Below are positions 49,034 to 57,483 of a stretch of 64,000 nt of DNA, in pieces; the stretch's first letter is position 1, and every line of letters begins with the position of its first letter. The notes beneath the pieces were generated by a model. The model was not told the DNA's origin and did not search any database. It saw only the letters and a program-made list of their open reading frames with translations. This DNA is from Streptomyces sp. H27-H5 (lineage in GTDB: Bacteria; Actinomycetota; Actinomycetes; Streptomycetales; Streptomycetaceae). The translations under genes and the position numbers were made by a program. The DNA lies in the NCBI RefSeq assembly GCF_026627505.1, contig NZ_JAPNLK010000033.1, positions 20,573-84,572 of the forward strand, read 5' to 3'.

Positions 49034-49480
49034 ATGAGCGAGGACCGAATCGAACGCGAGATCCTCATCGAGGCATCCGTGGAGCGGGTGTGGTCGCTGG
49101 TGGCCGACCCCGGGTTCTGGGTGTCCGACGCGGCCGGCCGGACCGGCGCCGTGGCGGAAGCGGGAGCCCGCGTGGTGGCGAAGAGCGCCGAGTACGGCGA
49201 CTTCCCCGTACGGGTCGAGGAGGTCGAGCCGCCGACCCGGGTGTCGTACCGCTGGGCCAGCGCGTTCCCCGGGGAGGAGCCGCGCGAGGAGAACAGCACG
49301 CTCGTCGAGTTCACGTTGACCCCCGAAGGCGACGCGACGCGGCTGCGCGTGGTCGAGAGCGGGTTCTCCGCGCTGGCCGGGTCGGAGGAACTGCGCCGCA
49401 AGGCGGTGGCGGACAACACCGGCGGCTGGCCCCAGGTGTTCGACGCGCTCAAGAAGCGCGCCGAACAGTCGTCCGCGTGA
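49034..49480 (+). CDS. SRPBCC/AHSA1-family protein
   Basis: A 148-residue AHSA1-like protein: IEREILIEASVERVWSLVADPGFW, VEEVEPPTRVSYRWAS, STLVEFTLTPEGDATRLRVVESGF, GGWPQVFDALK. AHSA1/ArsR gene pairs are common in actinobacteria; the ligand is unknown. GGAGG lies 7 nt ahead of the ATG, and its stop overlaps the next start (GTGA). Confidence 0.85.
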   Translation: MSEDRIEREILIEASVERVWSLVADPGFWVSDAAGRTGAVAEAGARVVAKSAEYGDFPVRVEEVEPPTRVSYRWASAFPGEEPREENSTLVEFTLTPEGDATRLRVVESGFSALAGSEELRRKAVADNTGGWPQVFDALKKRAEQSSA

Positions 49481-49836
49481 CGGAGGAGCACCGGGGCGCC
49501 GGCGACGCCGTCGACGGCGTCCTCGCCGCGCTCGCCGACCCGACGCGGCGCCGGCTGCTCGACCTCCTCGCCGAACGGGGCGAGGTCACCGCGACCACGC
49601 TCGCCACGGGGCTCCCCGTGTCACGGCAGGCCGTCGTCAAACACCTCGCCGTCCTGGACGCCGCCGGGCTGGTCTCCGGCCGCCGGGTCGGGCGGGAGGT
49701 GCGGTACACGGTCCGACCGACCGCGCTGAACGCGACGGCCCACTGGATGGCCGCGCTCGCGGCCGACTGGGACCGACGGCTGGCGATCGTCAAACGGGTC
49801 GCCGAGGCGGCGGAACGCGACCCGGACGGGCGGTAG
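49477..49836 (+). CDS. ArsR-family transcriptional regulator
   Basis: A 119-residue winged-helix repressor: VLAALADPTRRRLLDLLAERGEVTATTLATGLPVSRQAVVKHLAVLDAAGLV, then wing RRVGREVRYTV and a C-terminal helix. The usual ELCVCDL metal motif is absent, so it is unlikely to sense metals. It overlaps the AHSA1 gene by 4 bp and probably regulates the pair. Confidence 0.88.
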   Translation: MTEEHRGAGDAVDGVLAALADPTRRRLLDLLAERGEVTATTLATGLPVSRQAVVKHLAVLDAAGLVSGRRVGREVRYTVRPTALNATAHWMAALAADWDRRLAIVKRVAEAAERDPDGR

Positions 49837-50000
49837 GTTCCCCGACCGCCCGGGGCCGGGCCGGATGCGGCGCGCGCGGGACCGCGACCAATCCGACCCG
49901 GCCTCGGCCTCGAAGTGCCTGTGTACGCCCGCTCCGGCGGCGCGGCCGTGTCCTCGTGCCCGAACCGTGTACGAGGGTCCCTCTGGCGGAAGGAGCCTCG

Positions 50001-51290
50001 ATGAGGCCCGTGGCAGACCGACTGGCCGAACTCCTCGGGCATTTCCTCGCCGGACCCCCACCGGTGCGCCTGCGCGCCTGGGACGGCAGCGAATCCGGCC
50101 CCGAGGACGCCCCCCTGGTCGTGCTCCGCTCCCCCGACGCCCTGCGCCGCCTGCTGTGGCAGCCCGGCGAGCTCGGCCTGGCCGAGGCCTACATCGTCGG
50201 CGACCTGGACATCGAGGGGGACCTGGCCGACGGCCTCGGCCGCGCCTGGCAGTCCGTGCGCGAGCACGGCACCGCGACGCCGGGCCCGACGGGATGGGCC
50301 CGGGCCGCGGCGCTCGCCGTGGGGCTGGGCGTCGCCGGCATACCGCCGCACGCCCCGGACGCCCCCCGGGCCCGCCTCAGCGGCAGGCTGCACAGTTCCA
50401 CCCGTGACCGGGCCGCCATCAGCCACCACTACGACCTGTCCAACGAGTTCTACGCCCTGCTGTTGGACCCGTCCATGGCGTACTCCTGCGGCTACTGGTC
50501 CCGCCCCGACGACCCCGACTACACACCCGCCGACGCCCAGTACGACAAGCTGGAACTGATCTGCCGCAAGGTCGGCCTGCGGGCCGGCTCCCGCCTCCTC
50601 GACGTCGGTTGCGGCTGGGGTTCGCTCGCCGTCCACGCCGCACGCGCCCACAAGGCCCAGGTCACCGCCGTGACCCTGTCCCGGGCTCAGCGCGACTTCG
50701 TGACCGACCGGGTCGCGCGCGAGGGCCTGTCCGATCTGGTCGAGGTGCAGTTGCGGCACTGGCGTCACATCGACGACGGGGGCTACGACGCCGTCAGCGC
50801 CGTCGAGATGGGCGAGCACGTGGGGGACGTCGAGTACCCCGAGTTCACGTCCCTGCTGCACGGAGTGCTGCGACCCGGTGGACGGCTGCTGATCCAGCAG
50901 ATGTCCCGCGGTCTGAACGCTCCCGGCGGCGGCGCCTTCATCGAGACCTACATCGCGCCCGACATGCACATGCGGCCTGTCGGACGCACCGTCGACCTCA
51001 TCGAGGACGCGGGGTTCGAGGTGCGTTCCGTGGAGGCCCTGCGCGAGCACTACGCCCGGACCATCGACGCGTGGCGCCACACCCTGGAGGAACGGTGGGT
51101 GGACTTCGAGGCGCTGGTCGGCCAGACCACGGCCCGCGTGTGGCGTCTGTACCTCGCCGGCAGTTCGCTCGCGTTCACCGAGCGCCGCATGGGCGTCGAC
51201 CAGATCCTCGCCGTCCGGCCGTCCCGGGAGGGGCGCAGCGACATGCCGGCCACACCCGTGAGCTGGTACGAGTCGCAAGCGCGGGCATGA
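50001..51290 (+). CDS. Cyclopropane-fatty-acyl-phospholipid synthase family methyltransferase
   Basis: A 429-residue SAM-dependent enzyme. The N-terminal CFA-specific domain (about 1-130, GELGLAEAYIVGDLDIEGDL) is followed by the methyltransferase: ISHHYDLSNEFYALLLDPSMAYSCGYW, motif I LLDVGCGWGSLAVHAA, EMGEHVG, FIETYIAPDMHMRPVG. It adds a methylene bridge to unsaturated acyl chains of membrane lipids. AGGAG is located 7 nt before the ATG; the stop overlaps the next reading frame. Confidence 0.92.
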   Translation: MRPVADRLAELLGHFLAGPPPVRLRAWDGSESGPEDAPLVVLRSPDALRRLLWQPGELGLAEAYIVGDLDIEGDLADGLGRAWQSVREHGTATPGPTGWARAAALAVGLGVAGIPPHAPDAPRARLSGRLHSSTRDRAAISHHYDLSNEFYALLLDPSMAYSCGYWSRPDDPDYTPADAQYDKLELICRKVGLRAGSRLLDVGCGWGSLAVHAARAHKAQVTAVTLSRAQRDFVTDRVAREGLSDLVEVQLRHWRHIDDGGYDAVSAVEMGEHVGDVEYPEFTSLLHGVLRPGGRLLIQQMSRGLNAPGGGAFIETYIAPDMHMRPVGRTVDLIEDAGFEVRSVEALREHYARTIDAWRHTLEERWVDFEALVGQTTARVWRLYLAGSSLAFTERRMGVDQILAVRPSREGRSDMPATPVSWYESQARA

Positions 51291-51310
51291 ACGCCGGAAG
51301 GAGGTCCTCG

Positions 51311-52081
51311 ATGAGCCCCGAGTCGGTCCACGTTCCCACCGCGCCCGGCCGGGAGCTGCCGTCGGCGCTGTCCCTGCGGCGGAATCCGGCGCATCCGACG
51401 GCGGCGATCCTCGTGCTGCACGGGGGCCGCGCCGACGGGTTGACCGCGCCCCCCGCCCTCAACCTGCCCCTCGTGCGCATGAGGGCGTTCAGCCGGGCGC
51501 TGGTGCGGGCCACCGGGCCGGACCGCGTGGTGGTCGCCGAGGTGCGGTACCGCCACCGAGGTTGGAACGGCGCCCGGGAGGATCCGGTACGGGACACCCT
51601 GCGCGCCCTGGACGAGCTGCGCCGCACCGCCGGGCCCGTCCCCGTGGTGCTGGTGGGCCACTCCATGGGCGGTCGGGCGGCGTTGCGCGCGGCCGTCGAC
51701 CCTTCGGTGCGGGCGGTGATCGGGCTCGCGCCGTGGTGCCCGCCCGGTGAGCCGGTGACACAGCTCGCGGGCAAGTCGGTGGTGCTCCTGCACGACGAGG
51801 CGGACCGGGTCACCGAGGCCCGGGCGAGCTGGGACCACGTGCGGCGGGCCCGCGCCGCCGGGGCGCGGGCCGCGGGCATCGTCATGCCCGAGGGCGGGCA
51901 CGCGATGCTCCGCCGGTCGGCGCGCTGGCACGAGGCCGCCGTCGCCGCCGCGCTGGGGTGTCTCGGCTCGCGCGAACTCCCCGACGGCCTCTTCACCGGG
52001 CCGGTCCCGATGCCCTGGCCCCGGCCGGACGCTGTCGATGCCCCGCGCGGAAGCGGCCGCCGCCCGCGGGACGGCGGGTGA
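51311..52081 (+). CDS. Alpha/beta hydrolase downstream of the CFA synthase
   Basis: A 256-residue hydrolase: AILVLHGGRADGL (oxyanion), VVLVGHSMGGRAALRAA (nucleophile Ser), VVLLHDEADRVTEA (acid), MPEGGHAMLRR (base His). The family includes dienelactone-hydrolase-like and lipase-like enzymes, so the lipid link is only by neighbourhood. ATG 51311 has AAGGAGG 7 nt upstream; an earlier ATG (51287) overlaps the CFA stop. Confidence 0.85.
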   Translation: MSPESVHVPTAPGRELPSALSLRRNPAHPTAAILVLHGGRADGLTAPPALNLPLVRMRAFSRALVRATGPDRVVVAEVRYRHRGWNGAREDPVRDTLRALDELRRTAGPVPVVLVGHSMGGRAALRAAVDPSVRAVIGLAPWCPPGEPVTQLAGKSVVLLHDEADRVTEARASWDHVRRARAAGARAAGIVMPEGGHAMLRRSARWHEAAVAAALGCLGSRELPDGLFTGPVPMPWPRPDAVDAPRGSGRRPRDGG

Positions 52082-52097
52082 CGGCCGGACGGACGGA

Positions 52098-52139
52098 GGG
52101 CCGCGCCGTCATCGCCCCTCCTCGGTGACGGCGCGGCCC
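52098..52139 (+). terminator. Hairpin after the CFA-hydrolase operon
   Basis: A perfect 14-bp stem (52098-52111 with 52126-52139) and 14-nt loop, 17 nt after the stop. Confidence 0.65.
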
Positions 52140-52149
52140 CCTGCGGGAG

Positions 52150-52182
52150 GGCCCGGGAGGAACGATCCGGCCCTCCCGGGCC
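52150..52182 (-). terminator. Hairpin at the end of the minus-strand Ig-domain remnant
   Basis: A perfect 11-bp stem (52150-52160 with 52172-52182) and 11-nt loop, 8 nt beyond the minus-strand stop at 52190, so it was that gene's own terminator. Confidence 0.6.
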
Positions 52183-52189
52183 GCGGTGG

Positions 52190-52388
52190 TCAGAAGTAGA
52201 CGTTCCAGGTGATGTCGGTGGTCGCGGTACGGCCGGCGGCGTCGGTGAGGGTGATTCGGCTGGTGCGCATCCCCCAGGTGGTGGGCGTGCCCGTGACGAC
52301 GCCCTTCGCGGTGTCGAGGGTCAGGCCCGCCGGGAGTCCGTCGGCGGCCCAGCGGTAGGGCCCGGTTCCGCCGGTGGCCTGGATCGGG
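52190..52388 (-). pseudogene. C-terminal fragment of an Ig-like (He_PIG) domain protein
   Basis: The minus strand reads LPIQATGGTGPYRWAADGLPAGL, then TLDTAKGVVTGTPTTWG and TLTDAAGRTATTDITWNVYF before TGA at 52190. This is the end of a putative-Ig domain that usually closes secreted proteases or hydrolases. About 65 residues remain; the rest is missing because a plus-strand regulator fragment begins at the same point. No start codon or signal peptide is left. Confidence 0.7.
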
Positions 52389-52943
52389 AGGCTTGCTGTG
52401 GGCCGGGGCCGAGGCCACCCCGGGGATCCGCGGGCGAGGGCCGGGCACGGTGGCCGATCTGGTCCGGGCCCGCGGGGTGCTGCTGGCCCGCGAGGGGCGG
52501 CCCGACGAGGCCGTGGCCCGTCTCGGGGAGGCCGCTGCGGGGTTCCGGTGCGCGGGGCTGCCGCTGGAGGAGGCGCGCACCCACCTCGCCCGCGGCCGGG
52601 TGGAGCGGGCGCGCCGCAGGCAGGCCGCGGCGCGCACGGCCTGGGAGGAGGCGGCGGAGCTGTACGGGACGACCGGCGCCCGGCCCTGGCAGGAGGTGAC
52701 CGCGGCCCTCCTGGACCGGCTGCCCGGCGGTCGGCCGGGCGAGGGGTCGCGGGCGGGAGGACTCACCCCGTCGGAACTCCGGCTCGCGGGTCTGATCTGC
52801 CGGGGCGCCAGCAATCAGGAGGCCGCCCAGCAGTTGTTCCTGTCGGTCAAGACGGTGGAGGGCATGCTCAGCCGCGCGTATACCGCAAGCTCGACGTCCG
52901 TTCCCGCACCCAGCTCGGCGCCGCCCTGGCCCCGGACCGGTGA
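52388..52943 (+). pseudogene. C-terminal fragment of a LuxR-family (LAL-type) regulator with a frameshift
   Basis: The plus strand reads LLWAGAEATPGIRGRGPGTV, a helical-repeat segment (GVLLAREGRPDEAVARLGEAAAGF) and the LuxR HTH (LTPSELRLAGLICRGASNQEAAQQLFLSVKTVEGMLSR). After GMLSR the frame breaks at about 52872-52880; the family ending VYRKLDVRSRTQLGAAL lies in the next frame to 52943. The ATPase and N-terminal parts, normally about 700 residues, are absent. It is doubly broken. Confidence 0.75.
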
Positions 52944-53063
52944 GGGGCGGCCCGGACACCTGCCGAATGCCACCGCGCGGTTCGGTCGCGCGGTGGCATC
53001 GTGGCGGCGTGGTCGGCTCCGGTGTCCGTGCCGGGGCCCCGCCCGGGGCGGTTCGGGATCGGG

Positions 53064-53462
53064 TCAGGCCAGCAGTTTCGCCTTCGCCCGCTCGAACTCC
53101 TCCTGGGTGATGTCGCCCTTGTCCTTGAGCGTGGAGAGCTTGTGGAGCTCGTCCGCGGCGCCGCCGCTGCCACCGGGCGTCCCGGCCGCTTTCTGGACGT
53201 ACTGCCGGAAGGCCTGCTCCTGCGCCTCGGCCTGCTTGACGTCCCGCTTGCCCATGCCCTTGCCTCGGACGATGAGGTAGATGAAGACGCCGATGTACGG
53301 CAGCAGGAGGACCAGGATGAGCCAACCCGCCTTGCCCCAGCCGTGCAGTTCGTGGTCGCGGAAGATGTCCGTGATCACCTTGAAGAGCAGGAAGAACCAC
53401 ATGATCCAGATGAAGAGCCAGAGCATGGTCCAGAACAGATTGAGCAGTGGGTAGTCGTCCAC
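53064..53462 (-). CDS. PLDc_N/SHOCT-domain membrane protein
   Basis: A 132-residue protein. Two helices (LLNLFWTMLWLFIWIMWFFLLFKVI and AGWLILVLLLPYIGVFIYLIV) are arranged as in PLDc_N domains around HELHGWGKAGW. An RGKGMGKRD loop, a Glu/Gln helix, a Gly-rich hinge and a C-terminal SHOCT domain (DELHKLSTLKDKGDITQEEFERAKAKLL) complete it. Function unknown. The GTG start at 53462 has GGAGTGA upstream. Confidence 0.85.
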   Translation of the reverse strand: MDDYPLLNLFWTMLWLFIWIMWFFLLFKVITDIFRDHELHGWGKAGWLILVLLLPYIGVFIYLIVRGKGMGKRDVKQAEAQEQAFRQYVQKAAGTPGGSGGAADELHKLSTLKDKGDITQEEFERAKAKLLA

Positions 53463-53611
53463 GAGTCACTCCGATCACGTATGGGACGAATCAATTCATA
53501 CCGCCGCTGGAACCACTCCGCACGCGGAGCGACGGGTGGCGGTTCTTACGGATCCGTGACGTGCGGCCCGGTGGGAGCCCGGGCGGACCGCGCCCGGCAT
53601 AGCGTCGGGGC

Positions 53612-54604
53612 ATGCGCGTACTTGTGACTGGAGGAGCGGGCTTCATCGGCTCGCACATCGTTTCCGCACTGGCCGAACGCGGGCACGACCCGGTGGTCTT
53701 CGACCTGGCGGAGGAGAACGGAAGGGACGTACGGGACTCGGCGCAGGTGCGCGAGGCCCTCGTCGGGGTGGACGCGGTCTGCCACCAGGCCGCCAAGGTG
53801 GGGCTGGGCAAGGATTTCGGCGACGCGCCCGCCTACGTGTCGGCCAACGACCTCGGCACGGCCGTCCTGTTGGCCCGGATGGCGGAGACCGGGGTGCGGC
53901 GGCTGCTGCTGGCCGGGTCGATGGTCGTGTACGGCGAGGGCCGGTACGAGTGCCCGGCCCACGGGGTCGTCCGCCCGGGACCGCGCGCCGAGGAGGACCT
54001 GCGGGCCGGCAGGTTCGAGCCGCGCTGCCCCGCCTGTGGCGCCGAGCTCGCGCCCGGGCTGGTCGCCGAGGACGCCCCGATGGATCCCCGCAACGTCTAC
54101 GCCACCACCAAACTGGCCCAGGAGCACCTCGCGGCGTCGTGGGCACGGGCCACCGGCGGTCGGGTGGTCTCGCTGCGCTACCACAACGTCTACGGGCCGG
54201 GAATGCCGCGCGACACCCCGTACGCGGGAGTCGCCGCGCTCTTCCGTTCCGCACTCGCGCGGGGGGAGGCCCCGCGCGTCTTCGAGGACGGCGGGCAGCG
54301 GCGGGACTTCGTGCACGTACGGGACGTCGCGGCGGCCAACGCCGTGGCGTTGGAGGCGGTGCGGGACGCCCCGGGCTTCGTCGCCTACAACGTGGGCAGC
54401 GGCGATCCCCGTACCGTCGGCGACATGGCGAAGGCGCTGTCGGCCGCCTGCGCGGGCCCCGATCCCGTCGTCACCGGCGAGTACCGGTTGGGCGACGTCC
54501 GGCACATCACCGCCGACTCGGCGCGGCTGCGCCGGGACCTGGGTTGGCGTCCGGTGGTCGCGTTCGAGGCGGGCATGGCCGAACCGGGCGACGGGACCGC
54601 GTAG
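53612..54604 (+). CDS. NAD-dependent epimerase/dehydratase (extended SDR)
   Basis: A 330-residue extended SDR enzyme: VLVTGGAGFIGSHIV (NAD-binding), DAVCHQAAKVG, LLLAGSMVVYGEG, catalytic Y-x-x-x-K in NVYATTKLAQEHL, LRYHNVYGPGMP, QRRDFVHVRDVAAAN, YNVGSGDPRTV. It probably acts on a nucleotide sugar. An unusual insert about residues 115-155 contains two Cys pairs (YECPAHG and PRCPACGAEL), suggesting a zinc-binding knuckle. There is no Shine-Dalgarno; TAGCGT 7 nt before the ATG suggests a leaderless transcript. Confidence 0.9.
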   Translation: MRVLVTGGAGFIGSHIVSALAERGHDPVVFDLAEENGRDVRDSAQVREALVGVDAVCHQAAKVGLGKDFGDAPAYVSANDLGTAVLLARMAETGVRRLLLAGSMVVYGEGRYECPAHGVVRPGPRAEEDLRAGRFEPRCPACGAELAPGLVAEDAPMDPRNVYATTKLAQEHLAASWARATGGRVVSLRYHNVYGPGMPRDTPYAGVAALFRSALARGEAPRVFEDGGQRRDFVHVRDVAAANAVALEAVRDAPGFVAYNVGSGDPRTVGDMAKALSAACAGPDPVVTGEYRLGDVRHITADSARLRRDLGWRPVVAFEAGMAEPGDGTA

Positions 54605-54619
54605 GTCCGCGTGAGCGGC

Positions 54620-55216
54620 TCAGTTCTCGGCGACCTGGGCCACCCACCCGTAGGGGAGCTCCGAACCGTCGAGGGTGACCGCCTCGACCGTGCGGGTCTC
54701 GGGGTCGATGTCGGCCTGAACTCCCTCGCCCTCGTAGCGCGGGTAACCGGACGTGCCCAGTTCACCGGTGGAGTCCACGAGGGCCGTGCGCAGGATGCCC
54801 TCGCGCCCGGTCCCGCCCTCCGGGCGGGGTCCCGGGCGCAGCACGACGGTGTAGCGACGGGGAGCGGAGGCGGGATCGTTCCCGGCGGAGGCGGTCATGC
54901 CGCCCAGGCTAGCGACCGGACGATCTCCTCGCCGGGAACCTTCGGCCACGACTTTCCGCGGGGCGGCCGGGTGGCGCGCCCCGCCGGGCGGGGCGCGCCA
55001 CGGCTGTGACCCGCCGCCGGGGCGCAGCAGGTCCGCGTACCCGCGCGCCGTCACCCCGGGCCGGCCGGGTTCGCAGGTGACGCGGCCCATCCCCGATGTC
55101 GCGCAGAGTCGGCCCAGCGCGACCACCGCCGCGCGGACCGTGGCCTCCTCGCCGCCCGTCACGTCGAAGACGACGAGGCCGGGTTCCGCGACGTACCGCT
55201 CGTCAATGTCGTTCAC
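54620..55216 (-). CDS. Hypothetical open frame: DUF6207-like segment joined to an unrelated C-terminal part
   Basis: One uninterrupted 198-codon frame. Residues 1-65 (DERYVAEPGLVVFDVTGGEEATVRAAVVALGRL, PGRPGVTARGYADLL) resemble the short DUF6207 proteins of Streptomyces. A basic low-complexity bridge (66-106) leads to MTASAGNDPASAP and a 92-residue beta-rich segment (YTVVLRPGPRPEGG, YEGEGVQADIDPETRTVEAVTLDGSELPYGW). The second part may be its own gene from ATG 54898, though no ribosome-binding site is visible there; GTG 55216 has GGGACAGGT. Either two genes have fused after loss of a stop, or the first has decayed. Confidence 0.5.
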   Translation of the reverse strand: MNDIDERYVAEPGLVVFDVTGGEEATVRAAVVALGRLCATSGMGRVTCEPGRPGVTARGYADLLRPGGGSQPWRAPPGGARHPAAPRKVVAEGSRRGDRPVASLGGMTASAGNDPASAPRRYTVVLRPGPRPEGGTGREGILRTALVDSTGELGTSGYPRYEGEGVQADIDPETRTVEAVTLDGSELPYGWVAQVAEN

Positions 55217-55312
55217 ACCTGTCCCGACGAACGCCGGCCGGCCGCCGGTTCGCCCGCGCCGGGCGGCACATCCGTACAGGCCGACACCCGCGCGCCCTCG
55301 GACCGGCCGTGT

Positions 55313-57283
55313 TCACCCCACGTGCCACAGGGTCTTGTCCCCCTGGACGATGACCGCCCCGCCGGAGGGACGGATCAGCAGGCGGGCGCCCCGGTGGCCG
55401 GTGGTCTTGGAGGACCAGAGGGACCGGCCGGCCGCCGTGAGGACGGCGAGTTCGCCGTCGGCGGTGAACCGCGCCTCGGCTCCGGTGCCCGAGGTGCCCG
55501 CGCTCCACACGGAACGGCCGTCGCCGTCGTACAGGACCAGGTCGCCGCTGCTCTCCATGCTCAGGCGGACGGCGCCGGCGTCCAGGGTGTCGCCGGCGCG
55601 CAGCACGGTGCCGGCGTGTACCTCGATGGAGTCGTCGAGCCTGCCGGCGGCCAGGGCACGCAGGGTGGGGAGGGAGGCGGTGAAGGCGTAGACGGCGCCC
55701 TCGGTGCGGATGAACCGCTGGAAGGAGAGCGTGGTGGCGCGGCTGCCGCTCTCGGAGGGGCATTCGAACGCGGCCTGGGAGCCGGGGCCGATGACCGGGT
55801 CGGCGCCCGGGACGGGGTGGCGGGCCGGCGGGAAGTCCACGTCGTTGACCCAGCGTTTGGCGATGAACTCGAACTGCTCGACGAGGTCCGCCTGATGGCT
55901 GACGAACAGGAGGCCGCGCGCGGTGTCGTCGCCGCCCTCCGCGCGGGATCCGCCCTCCGGCCGGTGCGGCGGGCCGAAGGGGATGCCGCGCCGGATGATG
56001 CGGCGGGAGTCGAGTTGGGCGATGGGCAGGGGCGGACGTCCCGGGGCCGGGGTGAGGCCCCCGCGCGGGTTGCTCTTGCGGATGTGCGAGAACAGCGGTG
56101 TGGTCCAACCCTGCGGGTCGTCGTGGAAGTCGAGCGCGCCGTCGATGTCCTCGCCGGGAAGGGGGACGCGTTCGGCGACGGGGCAGGTGGCGACCGGTGC
56201 GCCACCGGGCCAGCGGCCGATCATGCGGGCGGCGAGCCACTTCGGGTCGGCGTCGGCCGGCGCGGCACCGGAGCGTTTCAGTTCGGCGAGGCACTCGGCG
56301 GCCTGGTTCCACCATCCGGGCACGTCCTGCGCGAGCCGCCGTACGACGTGGAACGAGCCGCCGGTGGCCCACGCGGGGAGCCCGGCGGGACGCGCCCCGA
56401 CGCGTTCGTGCCCGATCAGGAACTCGCCGGCGGGCACCAGCCGGGTGCCGGGCTTGCCCTGGACGGTCGCGGGGTTCGCGGCGTCGGACGCGTCGAAGCC
56501 GCGTACTCCGGGTTGGCTGATGGCGTCGAGGAAGCCGAAGTGCTCGTGGCCGCGCAGCGCGCCGGGAAGCGTGGCGCCGTCCTGGCCGAAGAGGACCGTG
56601 GCGGCGGCGCCGTCCAGCGAGCGGCGGTGGCGGTCGACGGCCTCGGCCAGTCGCCCGGAGTCGTCGGCGGCCAGGGTGAGGACGGCGTGCACGTCGTCCT
56701 CGGACGCGCCGAACAGCCAGGAGTCGGGGGCGCTGGGTCCCGTGTCGCCCAGTGCCTCGGCGCGGGCGGCGGCCCCGTCGCGGAAGGCCTCGGCGGTACC
56801 GCCGGCGGGGACGGCGGGGAAGGGGTCCTTGCCGGCGAGCAGGCGCAGACCGGGGTGGGTGAGGCTCAGGCCGGTCCACAGGGTGGCCATGCCGGCCGGG
56901 TCCACACCGCCCCGCAGGGTCCGCGCCCTGCTGAACTCGGCGTTGAAACGGGTGACCTGATCGGTCGTGGAGAGGTCGGGCAGCAGGCCGCCGAGCCAGC
57001 GGCGGGCCTGGCCCGCGTGGTGGAAGTGGACGAAGAGCAGGCAGACGTGGTCCTTGCGGAAGCCCGCGAGGATGTCGCCCTGGGTGGTGGTGTCGGCCCG
57101 CAGCGGCAGGGCCTGCGCGGCGGCCCGGGACGCCGGTGGCGCGAGGGGTGCGCCGGGGGCGCCCACGCGCGGTGCGGCGCCGGCCGCGGTGCCGGGGATC
57201 CCGACCGCGAGGGCGGCGGCGCAGGCGCCCGCCCGTACGACGGTGCGGCGGGTGGGGTGGTGCGGGGAGGGCGGGCTGTGCAA
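55313..57283 (-). CDS. Secreted DyP-type peroxidase fused to a bulb-lectin domain
   Basis: A 656-residue protein. The N-terminus has a Tat-type signal (TRRTVVRAGACAAALAVGIPGTAAG). The DyP domain spans about residues 60-545: FVHFHHAGQARRWLG, the distal-pocket motif GHEHFGFLDAISQPGVRG (usually GxxDG; here G-F-L-D-A), the proximal-side DFHDDPQGWTTPLFSHIRKSNPRG with the heme-ligand His candidate, RRIIRRGIPFGPP, and FVSHQADLVEQFEFIAKRWVND. Residues about 550-656 form a B_lectin/bulb-type repeat domain (LSMESSGDLVLYDGDGRSVWSAG, FTADGELAVLTAAGRSLWSS), probably a carbohydrate anchor. TTG 57283 is chosen because GGAGG stands 6 nt upstream. Confidence 0.88.
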   Translation of the reverse strand: MHSPPSPHHPTRRTVVRAGACAAALAVGIPGTAAGAAPRVGAPGAPLAPPASRAAAQALPLRADTTTQGDILAGFRKDHVCLLFVHFHHAGQARRWLGGLLPDLSTTDQVTRFNAEFSRARTLRGGVDPAGMATLWTGLSLTHPGLRLLAGKDPFPAVPAGGTAEAFRDGAAARAEALGDTGPSAPDSWLFGASEDDVHAVLTLAADDSGRLAEAVDRHRRSLDGAAATVLFGQDGATLPGALRGHEHFGFLDAISQPGVRGFDASDAANPATVQGKPGTRLVPAGEFLIGHERVGARPAGLPAWATGGSFHVVRRLAQDVPGWWNQAAECLAELKRSGAAPADADPKWLAARMIGRWPGGAPVATCPVAERVPLPGEDIDGALDFHDDPQGWTTPLFSHIRKSNPRGGLTPAPGRPPLPIAQLDSRRIIRRGIPFGPPHRPEGGSRAEGGDDTARGLLFVSHQADLVEQFEFIAKRWVNDVDFPPARHPVPGADPVIGPGSQAAFECPSESGSRATTLSFQRFIRTEGAVYAFTASLPTLRALAAGRLDDSIEVHAGTVLRAGDTLDAGAVRLSMESSGDLVLYDGDGRSVWSAGTSGTGAEARFTADGELAVLTAAGRSLWSSKTTGHRGARLLIRPSGGAVIVQGDKTLWHVG

Positions 57284-57483
57284 CGTGTCCTCCGGGCAGG
57301 GAAGGGGGGCGCGGCCGGGCGACACCGGGGAGGGCGTACCGGGCAGCCGATGATCATCACCCTGTGCGATGGAGGGGAGACGCGCGAGGCGGACGCTCCG
57401 ATGGGGTGACGGGGCGTCGGGTGACGCCCCGTCGGTCGCCCGGGGATCGGGCCTCGGCCGGGCCCCCGGTGTGCGGACCGCCG

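Noticed and set aside
55322..57409. A 695-codon plus-strand frame opposite the DyP gene
   Set aside because: Antisense shadow with no signal or domain.
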